From contig DHNJ01000120.1 of NCBI GenBank assembly GCA_002409445.1, positions 2,244 through 21,316 on the forward strand: a DNA stretch of 19,073 bases, given 5' to 3'. This stretch comes from Armatimonadetes bacterium UBA5419 (GTDB lineage Bacteria; Armatimonadota; UBA10988). This document shows positions 13,502 to 19,073 of this stretch, piece by piece. The position numbers and the translations under genes were made by a program. Positions within the stretch are counted from its first letter, which is position 1, and each line of letters begins with the position of its first letter. The notes below the pieces were generated by a model. That model made no database searches and was not told the origin of the DNA. It saw only the letters and a program-made list of their open reading frames with translations.

Positions 13502-14590
13502 CTAACGTGCGTCGGCAGCCAGGGCGAGCAGGCGCTGGAAGTAGGCCTTCTGCACCGTCGCGCCCCAGCGCGCATCCTGCAACTGGTAGCGAACCTCGTC
13601 GGTCGCGCGGTTGGCCGCGGGCAGCCAGGCGGGGATGGTCAGCTTGCCGCCCAGGGTGTCGGCGTTAAGCTGCCGCGCCTTCTGGTCCAGCCCGCCGAGC
13701 GCCAGGTTCAAGCCGACGAGACCCAGCGCGCCGGTCGAGTAGCTGGTTGCCTGTTGGTCGAGGGCGGGCAGTGCGGCCTGCCAGGTCGGCGCCAAGCGCT
13801 GCGCGGCGGCGAGCGGGTCGTCCGACTGCGCCGCCTCGACCGCCGCGGCGATCGCCGCGCGCACCGGCTGCATCGTGCGATCGTCGATCGCGGCCAGTTC
13901 GTTGGCCGCGGCGAGGCCGTCGCCGACAAGCTTGATGGTCGATTCGATGTTGGCCAGGAAGCCGCCGACGACCGGCAGATGCTTCAGCAGAACGAGCGTA
14001 CGCGAGCTGCCCAGCGCGGTCAGCAGCGGGCGGATCGGCCCGACGAGGGCGTTGAACTGGTTCAGCGAGCGGCGCACGGCGGTCAACGGAGCGCCGACGC
14101 TGTGCAAGCGCGCGAGCGGCACGCGCGGGTCGTTCAGGGCGTCGACCAGGGCTTGGCGTGCGTCCGTCGGCACGGACACAGGCCGCAGGTCGACCCAAGC
14201 CTGCTGGTCGCCGAGGCTCAAGTCGAGCCGCTGGTCGGCGCGACGGGCCGTGCCACCGAAGTAGTTGACGACGGCCTCGGCGGGCACGAGCAGCGAGCCG
14301 TTGGACACGATCGGCGCCAGCGGTAGCACCACGCGACCGGCCTGCCCACGGGCGAGGATGGTCTCGGCGCCGACCTGCAGCCACCTGTCGCCCGCGCTGA
14401 GCCGCGCGCCGCGGCCATCGCGGTCCCACGCCAGGCCGAGGCCCAGCGCCGAGGCGAGCGGCAGCGTTGACGCGTACGCGTGGTTATCGAGCAAACGGGC
14501 GGGCAGAGGGTTGCCCGAAACCGGCTCTTGTGCCCACACTGCCTGGCAGCAAAGAAACAGCAACACCAAGTGAAATGCGCGCGGCATCAT
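13502..14590 (-). CDS. Secreted protein with copper-amine-oxidase-N-like domain
   Basis: The 362-residue product starts at ATG 14590 (a second ATG follows directly at 14587). It has a signal peptide: M-M-P-R, a hydrophobic core L-V-L-L-F-L-C-C, and a likely cut after A-V-W-A at residue 20. Upstream in-frame codons to 14728 are not supported because they would bury the signal. Residues about 28-125 resemble the copper-amine-oxidase N-terminal-like fold (PF07833), seen in many secreted proteins as a wall- or ligand-binding module: A-S-T-L-P-L-A-S-A-L-G, then A-R-L-S, G-S-L-L-V-P-A-E-A-V-V, and N-Y-F-G-G. The rest is alanine/leucine-rich and helical with no family I recognise. It is exported or periplasmic, function unknown. 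It heads the minus-strand run. Confidence 0.75.
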   Translation of the reverse strand: MMPRAFHLVLLFLCCQAVWAQEPVSGNPLPARLLDNHAYASTLPLASALGLGLAWDRDGRGARLSAGDRWLQVGAETILARGQAGRVVLPLAPIVSNGSLLVPAEAVVNYFGGTARRADQRLDLSLGDQQAWVDLRPVSVPTDARQALVDALNDPRVPLARLHSVGAPLTAVRRSLNQFNALVGPIRPLLTALGSSRTLVLLKHLPVVGGFLANIESTIKLVGDGLAAANELAAIDDRTMQPVRAAIAAAVEAAQSDDPLAAAQRLAPTWQAALPALDQQATSYSTGALGLVGLNLALGGLDQKARQLNADTLGGKLTIPAWLPAANRATDEVRYQLQDARWGATVQKAYFQRLLALAADAR

Positions 14591-14621
14591 AATGGATCTC
14601 AGACCGTCCAGGTCGTCGATC

Positions 14622-14638
14622 CTCGATGGTACCACGAG
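14622..14638. promoter_or_regulatory. Imperfect palindrome in divergent intergenic region
   Basis: CTCG-A-TGGT/ACCA-CGAG, centred on the perfect 8-mer TGGTACCA, lies in the 122-bp gap between the divergent copper-amine-oxidase-like (-) and Gfo/Idh (+) genes. The two halves match apart from one extra base on the left. Its shape resembles a LacI-type sugar-regulator operator, but a single copy of this size is weak evidence. No clear -35/-10 pair is visible elsewhere in the gap. Confidence 0.25.
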
Positions 14639-14712
14639 CAGGTGCTGTCTGGGCCCGCGGTGGCAGGAGTTGTCGACGGGCAACGAATATGACGCATGGT
14701 GGAGAGATGGAA

Positions 14713-16059
14713 ATGAAGCGCGAAACACAAGTGAACAGGCGTGGCTTCCTGACCGGCATGGCCGCGGGCGCGCTGGTTGGACCCACGATCCTCGCCCGGC
14801 GCGCGGGTGCGCAGCCGGCGCTGGAGCGGTTGAACATCGGTGTCATCGGCGCCGGCGGCCGCGGTGGTTGGCTGATGGATGCCTTCATGGGCTTCCCGGA
14901 GGTCCAGGTGATCGCCGTCGCCGACGTCGATCGTGGCCGGGTCGAGGGCACCGCCAACCGGGCCAACGAAAAGTACGGCGCGGGGACCTGCACCGCCTAC
15001 ACCGATTTCCGCGAGCTGGTCGCTCGCCCGGACCTCGACGCGGTGATCGTCGCCTCGCCGGACCACTGGCACGCGCTCCACTCGATCGCGGCGCTGGAGG
15101 CGGGCAAGCACGTCTACTGCGAGAAGCCGCTGGCCAACTCCGTCTACGAAGGCCGCGCCATCGCCCGCGCCGTCGAGGAGTCGGGCAAGGTCTTCCAGGT
15201 CGGCAGCCACGAGCGCTCGACCGACTCGATCCGCCGCGCCTGTGAGATCGTGCGCGCAGGTCGCCTCGGGCGGGTACGTCGGGTTGTTATCAACCTCCCC
15301 TGCGACGATGGCCACCACAACGAGGCCCGCGCCTTCCAGGGCGTGCCCGAGGCGCAGCCGGTGCCGCCCGGTTTCGACTACGACATGTGGCTCGGCCACA
15401 CGCCGCTCGCGCCGTACCACGAGCGCCGCTGCCACTTCTGGTGGCGCTTCAATCTCGCCTATGGTGGCGGTGAGATGACCGACCGAGGCGCGCACGTTCT
15501 CGACATCGCGCAATGGGCCCTGGGCCTCGACGAGACCAGCCCGTCACGGATCGAGGCCTACGGCGTGCAGACGCCCGGTAGCCTCTACGACACCTTCTGG
15601 GACTATCGCTTCGCCATGACCTACGACAACGGCGTCGTCTTCGATGGCGGGACCGACGGGCCGCGCGGCCTGCGGTTCGAGGGTCCCGAGGGCACGCTCT
15701 TCGTCGCCATCCACGGTGGCGCGCTGACCGCGCAGCCGTCGCGGCTGCTGAGCGAGGTCGAGGGTGAGGACCTGGGCGTCGACGTGGGCCGCACGCCGAA
15801 CCACCAGCGCAACTTCCTCGACGCGATTGCCGGCAACGCGCAGCCGTTCGCCCCGGCCGAGGCCGGCCACCGCACCGCCGCGCTATGCCATCTGGCCAAC
15901 ATCGCGATGAAGGTGAACCGGCCGCTGACCTACGACCCGGTGACCGAGGTCATCCTGGGCGACAGCGAGGCCAACCGCCTGCTGACCCCGACCATGCGCG
16001 CGCCCTGGACCTGCCGCCTGCCGGCCACGTCCATCCGCGAGTGGTTGCCCCTGGCCTAG
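14713..16059 (+). CDS. Tat-exported Gfo/Idh/MocA-family oxidoreductase
   Basis: The 448-residue protein belongs to the NAD(P)-dependent Gfo/Idh/MocA family, which oxidises or reduces sugars, inositols and related polyols. R9-R10-G-F-L, followed by a hydrophobic stretch and A-G-A at 31-33, gives a twin-arginine signal, so the folded enzyme with bound cofactor is exported. The nucleotide-binding motif is G-V-I-G-A-G-G-R-G-G (43-52). C-E-K-P-L at 136-140 holds the catalytic lysine K138, and D257...H261 matches the family's D-x3-H. The ATG at 14713 is chosen since GGAG (14701-14704) lies 8 nt upstream; ATGs at 14689 and 14707 are poorly spaced. It is divergent from the minus-strand operon and ends at a UUCG hairpin. 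The substrate is unknown. It lacks the motifs I associate with GH109. Confidence 0.93.
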   Translation: MKRETQVNRRGFLTGMAAGALVGPTILARRAGAQPALERLNIGVIGAGGRGGWLMDAFMGFPEVQVIAVADVDRGRVEGTANRANEKYGAGTCTAYTDFRELVARPDLDAVIVASPDHWHALHSIAALEAGKHVYCEKPLANSVYEGRAIARAVEESGKVFQVGSHERSTDSIRRACEIVRAGRLGRVRRVVINLPCDDGHHNEARAFQGVPEAQPVPPGFDYDMWLGHTPLAPYHERRCHFWWRFNLAYGGGEMTDRGAHVLDIAQWALGLDETSPSRIEAYGVQTPGSLYDTFWDYRFAMTYDNGVVFDGGTDGPRGLRFEGPEGTLFVAIHGGALTAQPSRLLSEVEGEDLGVDVGRTPNHQRNFLDAIAGNAQPFAPAEAGHRTAALCHLANIAMKVNRPLTYDPVTEVILGDSEANRLLTPTMRAPWTCRLPATSIREWLPLA

Positions 16060-16073
16060 ACCGCTGACACGAC

Positions 16074-16111
16074 CGACGGGCCGCCCGCGCTTCGGCGTGG
16101 GCGGCCCGTCG
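16074..16111. terminator. Bidirectional hairpin terminator with UUCG tetraloop
   Basis: Arms 16074-16090 and 16095-16111 form a 17-bp stem (16 Watson-Crick pairs and one G-T/G-U on the plus strand) closed by the tetraloop TTCG in a C(UUCG)G context, an exceptionally stable cap. It sits between the stops of the plus Gfo/Idh gene (16059) and the minus DUF6259-like gene (16126), so it can serve both. There is no downstream T-run on either strand. Confidence 0.8.
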
Positions 16112-16125
16112 ACGTTGCGGTGCCC

Positions 16126-19073
16126 TTACTGTGCGGCGGCGACGACCCAGGCTCGCACCGCCTCTCCCGGCACCGCCCACGACTGCCGCGACCCGGCCGC
16201 CCAGCGCTCGGGCGTGTACGGCCGCTCGGCGTCGAGCGGCGTCGCGGTCAGCACAGAGCCAGCGGCGAAGCCGAGCTCCGCGGCGTCGACGACGTAGTCG
16301 ACACTCACCGGCGCGTCACTCGTGTTGGCGACGATGATCACGGACTCGGCGCGGTCGCGGCTGCGCCAGGCACCGACCTGCAGGGCAGCGGTAGTCACTG
16401 GCCAGTTGCCAACCCACTGCCAGTCGGCCGTCACCTCGGGAATGTCGCCGATGAGCGCCGGCGGCCGCAGCATTCGGCCACCAGAGAGAAAGGGCGTCAG
16501 GGCGCTACGGAGGCGCACGCAGTCACGGAAGAAGGCGCCGGCCGGCCGATCGACGATGCCGGTGTCAATCCAGCCGAGTTGCTCGCCGAAGACCAGTGCT
16601 TGCGCGGTCTTCATGCGGTCGGCGAGGTCGCGGGTGTCGCCGCCGCGGTAGGCGCGGCCGAACATGAAGATCTGGTCCGCGTAGACCGCCGAGAAGGCCG
16701 GCACCGCGCCGTTGTACTGCCAGTGCCAGGTCAGGTAGCCGTCGAAGTACTGCATGAACGGCTCGCCGTTGCATTCCGTGGTCAAGAACGCGCCCGGCGG
16801 CATGGTCGCGCGGACCTTCTCCAGCAGCGGCCAGTAGCCCTGCTCATTCCACCACGACCCACCGCCGAGCGGATGCCCGTGGTCCGGATTCATGCACAGT
16901 ACCGGGGCCGCGGCGGCGACCTGGTCCAGATAGACACCGTTGACACCGATATCGTGCTGCAGCCACTCGACAATCTCGCGCACCTTGTTCTGCCACAGGT
17001 CGGTGGCCGGACACATCGGCGCCAGTTCGGCGCCCGAGCCGTAGGTCTCGATGTACGGTTCACCGTTCTGTTGCTGGGTTGCGGCTGGGCGGGCAACCGT
17101 CTCGAAGTCGTCGGTGCCGATGTCCCACAACCGGGCGTTGATGTAGGGCATGACGTACACGTCATTGGCGCGCATCTCGCGCGTGCCCTCGTCAACCCGC
17201 GGCTTGCTCGGGTTGTAGTGCGGGTACTGCACGTCGAACGGGATCTCGTGCCAGTTGTACCAGTGCACGCCGCTGGGCACACCGAGCCACTCGGTGTAGC
17301 GCCGCATCCGCGCGACCACGTCCTCAGGCTCGTAGGGATGGCCGCTCGCCTGGGCCCAAACGGCTAGGTCGTTGACGGCGTACGGGGTCGCCTTCGCCTG
17401 CACGCGCGCCGGCCACCACTCGGCCTCGGCCTCAGCCCAGCGCCGGTACAGCAGCGCCGCGTCGTACCAGTCGCCGCGGAACAGCTCCAAGGTCACCTGG
17501 CCCGGCTGGGCCCAGCCCACGCCCTGCTGGCCCATGTCCGGCACCGGCCAATCGCAGCCGAAGCGCAGGCTGCCGCGACCCTCCGCGGCGGTGAAGTTGA
17601 CGTCCTTGGTTGAGGCGACCGGGTCCTCAACGCCCACGTACAGCCCGCCCCGCGGGTCCCAGTGGGCCAGGTACTGCATCGTCGACCAGCCGCTGGGGTA
17701 GCGGCCGCCGTGCTGCGCGCCAGTCTGCCAGGGGTCGCGGACGACCTCGCCGGGGCCGCGCGGGTAGAACACGTGGTCGTCAGCACCGGTCACCGAGAGC
17801 TGGGCGAGGCGCAGATTGGGGAAGCGGACCTGCCACAGCGCGGCGGGCGAGTCGGGGAGGACACGGAGCCGCAGCGTAGCCTTCGGCCCGTCCAGCTTGA
17901 CCCAGAACCGAGTCACGAAGGCGCCGTCGGCGGCGCTCTGCGTGGCCGTGACGGTCAGGGCGTTGGCGCCCGGATCGTACTTGGTCTCGCTGGCCGCGGG
18001 CGCGGGCAGGTCGAGAACGTCGCTACCGTCACGCTGTTCCTGGAGCGTCCAGGGGACGATCGGCGTGGCGAGCAGTTCACGGCCCGCGCGCAAGTCGTAG
18101 AAGCTGACCAGCTGCGGCCCGTCCATGGCTAAGGCGACATCGGCCGAGACCAGCGCCTGCAGGCCAGCCACCGCCGCGGCCGCGCGGGCATCGACCCGCC
18201 CAGCGCCCGGCACGGCGGCGAGCAGCGCCTTGGCCGCGTCCACGCGGTCGGCCTTGGCCAGCTGCTCGGCCAGGTTCGCCAACCAGGTGACGGCTTGGCC
18301 GCGCTGCTCGGCATTACCACGGAGCGCGCGCGCCGACTCCAGAAGATCGAGCGGCAGCGCAGCCAGCGTCGCCGGGGCGGTGCCGGCGGGCGCCTCCGCG
18401 GTGTAGCGGGCGACCGCCCGCGGGTCGCCGTCGAGCAGCATGGTGACCTGGTTACGGTGTTCGAGGCCGTTCCACTCGACCCAGGGGCCGTGCAGGTAGA
18501 AGCCGTAGCCACCGATGCCATCGTAGATAAGCAGCCGGTCCGGGCAAGTGAGGCCGAACAACCTGCCGTCCAAGTCGAGACCGGCCCAGCGCGAGTTACT
18601 GGTCTTCTCCGTGTTACTCAGGGTCAGTGGCTCAGCCAACGCGTCGCCGACGACCGTTTTGCTGGGCGGGTCGGCGAAGTTCCATTCGATGATGTGCAGT
18701 TGCTGCCAGGCAAACGTCGAGGTCTGGGTGGCGTACGCGGCCACCTCAACCCGTGGGCTGCCGGCGAGGTAGGTGAAGGTGTAGGTCGCCTGTGGTCTGG
18801 AATCTGGCGCCGTGCCGTCCTGCTTGAGGTAGCTCGCCGTCGTCCGAATCACAACGCGCAGTGGACCGCTCGCGAGGACCTCGATCGTCGGCTGCGGGTC
18901 GTAGCGGAGGATGTAGCCACCTAGGGTCGGGTCGTAGACGCGGTCGTTATAGTTGAAGCCCGTCACGATCGGCCCGTCAGGCAGGAGGCGCACGGAGGAG
19001 GGTAGGCCGGCCTGCTCGTCCGGCCGGTGAACGACCTCGTAGCTGTCGGAGGTGACCGTCAGCTGCTCGCCAT
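16126..19073 (-). CDS. Large DUF6259-like protein with glycosidase-type barrel, 5' truncated by window edge
   Basis: The frame is open to the right edge (G-E-Q-L-T-V-T-S-D-S-Y-E-V-V before the GTG at 18993), so the start lies beyond the window; about 980 residues are visible. An N-terminal beta-rich region (about 18400-19073) resembles carbohydrate-active-enzyme beta-sandwiches. A short alanine-rich helical stretch follows (about 18130-18390). Then come a second beta region and a barrel-like catalytic region with W-Y-D-A-A-L-L-Y-R-R-W, H-W-Y-N-W-H, G-V-Y-L-D-Q-V (Asp codon at 16924-16926) and T-T-E-C-N-G-E-P (first Glu codon at 16774-16776). These blocks fit DUF6259, a group related to TIM-barrel glycosidases; the two acidic residues are candidate catalytic groups by position only. 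A signal peptide cannot be judged. The stop is TAA at 16126-16128, next to the UUCG hairpin. Confidence 0.82.
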   Translation of the reverse strand, partial: GEQLTVTSDSYEVVHRPDEQAGLPSSVRLLPDGPIVTGFNYNDRVYDPTLGGYILRYDPQPTIEVLASGPLRVVIRTTASYLKQDGTAPDSRPQATYTFTYLAGSPRVEVAAYATQTSTFAWQQLHIIEWNFADPPSKTVVGDALAEPLTLSNTEKTSNSRWAGLDLDGRLFGLTCPDRLLIYDGIGGYGFYLHGPWVEWNGLEHRNQVTMLLDGDPRAVARYTAEAPAGTAPATLAALPLDLLESARALRGNAEQRGQAVTWLANLAEQLAKADRVDAAKALLAAVPGAGRVDARAAAAVAGLQALVSADVALAMDGPQLVSFYDLRAGRELLATPIVPWTLQEQRDGSDVLDLPAPAASETKYDPGANALTVTATQSAADGAFVTRFWVKLDGPKATLRLRVLPDSPAALWQVRFPNLRLAQLSVTGADDHVFYPRGPGEVVRDPWQTGAQHGGRYPSGWSTMQYLAHWDPRGGLYVGVEDPVASTKDVNFTAAEGRGSLRFGCDWPVPDMGQQGVGWAQPGQVTLELFRGDWYDAALLYRRWAEAEAEWWPARVQAKATPYAVNDLAVWAQASGHPYEPEDVVARMRRYTEWLGVPSGVHWYNWHEIPFDVQYPHYNPSKPRVDEGTREMRANDVYVMPYINARLWDIGTDDFETVARPAATQQQNGEPYIETYGSGAELAPMCPATDLWQNKVREIVEWLQHDIGVNGVYLDQVAAAAPVLCMNPDHGHPLGGGSWWNEQGYWPLLEKVRATMPPGAFLTTECNGEPFMQYFDGYLTWHWQYNGAVPAFSAVYADQIFMFGRAYRGGDTRDLADRMKTAQALVFGEQLGWIDTGIVDRPAGAFFRDCVRLRSALTPFLSGGRMLRPPALIGDIPEVTADWQWVGNWPVTTAALQVGAWRSRDRAESVIIVANTSDAPVSVDYVVDAAELGFAAGSVLTATPLDAERPYTPERWAAGSRQSWAVPGEAVRAWVVAAAQ

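Noticed and set aside
11816..14326. 836-codon open frame on the plus strand
   Set aside because: It lies antisense to the GH4, MFS and copper-amine-oxidase-like genes. The translation is low-complexity, rich in Arg/Gly/Gln/Asp, matches no family, and arises from the high GC third-position bias of the real genes.
13502..14590. Lipoprotein signal (L-C-C) in the copper-amine-oxidase-like protein
   Set aside because: The residue before the cysteine is Leu, not the Gly/Ala/Ser of a lipobox, and a good signal peptidase I site follows.
14626..14712. Longer N-terminus for the Gfo/Idh/MocA protein
   Set aside because: It would place an Arg-rich stretch before the twin-arginine signal and overlap the intergenic palindrome; the SD favours 14713.
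14713..16059. GH109-type glycosidase identity for the Gfo/Idh/MocA protein
   Set aside because: GH109 members also carry export signals and this fold, but this protein keeps the oxidoreductase C-E-K-P-L lysine motif.
1..19073. CRISPR array, transposon ends, tRNA or phage genes
   Set aside because: By eye I see no regularly spaced repeats, transposase motifs, tRNA-like cloverleaf or phage structural proteins anywhere in the window.

Overview
This is a GC-rich bacterial chromosome segment, densely packed with genes. The best taxonomic clue is the left-edge pseudopilin-like protein. It has the hydrophobic N-terminus followed by F-A-K-A-R-E-K-A-R and a C-terminal H-x9-D-G motif, a combination abundant in Armatimonadota and also seen in Planctomycetota-like heterotrophs. 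Tat-exported Gfo/Idh/MocA proteins, copper-amine-oxidase-N-like proteins and DUF6259-type proteins also fit Armatimonadota. This assignment is inference, not proof.

Layout: (1) 1-711, a partial secreted pseudopilin-like gene, closed by a 16-bp perfect hairpin. (2) 845-4697 (+), a nucleotidyltransferase overlapping by 8 bases a UvrA-family DNA-damage ATPase. (3) 4657-5923 (-), a Bax-inhibitor-1 membrane protein followed by a GNAT acetyltransferase that overlaps the uvrA tail. (4) 6009-9253 (+), a GH38 alpha-mannosidase-like enzyme followed 2 nt later by a divergent LpxB homologue. (5) 14590-9250 (-), a four-gene run: a secreted copper-amine-oxidase-N-like protein, an MFS transporter, a GH4 NAD/metal glycosidase and a sulfatase. 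(6) 14713-16059 (+), a divergent Tat-exported Gfo/Idh/MocA oxidoreductase. (7) 16126-19073 (-), a large DUF6259-like glycosidase-fold protein that runs off the right edge.

Functionally, the right two thirds look like carbohydrate processing: GH38, GH4, a sulfatase, a sugar-type oxidoreductase and a DUF6259-like protein. A plausible joint role is trimming of a sulfated or acidic glycan, since the GH4 enzyme carries the C-H-G signature associated with alpha-glucuronidases. No SusC/SusD pair, ABC sugar importer or local transcription factor is visible, so this is not a textbook utilisation locus. The left third is DNA repair and housekeeping.

No intergenic gap exceeds about 135 bases. I see no tRNA, rRNA, CRISPR, insertion sequence or phage gene. 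The most interesting unexplained structures are four intergenic dyads: a 36-bp symmetric element between the Bax-inhibitor and GH38 genes, a hairpin covering the GH4 ribosome-binding site, a small palindrome between the copper-amine-oxidase-like and Gfo/Idh genes, and a UUCG-capped terminator at 16074-16111. I do not find convincing evidence of a wholly new defence-type system here. The nucleotidyltransferase-UvrA pair is the closest candidate for an uncharacterised functional unit.
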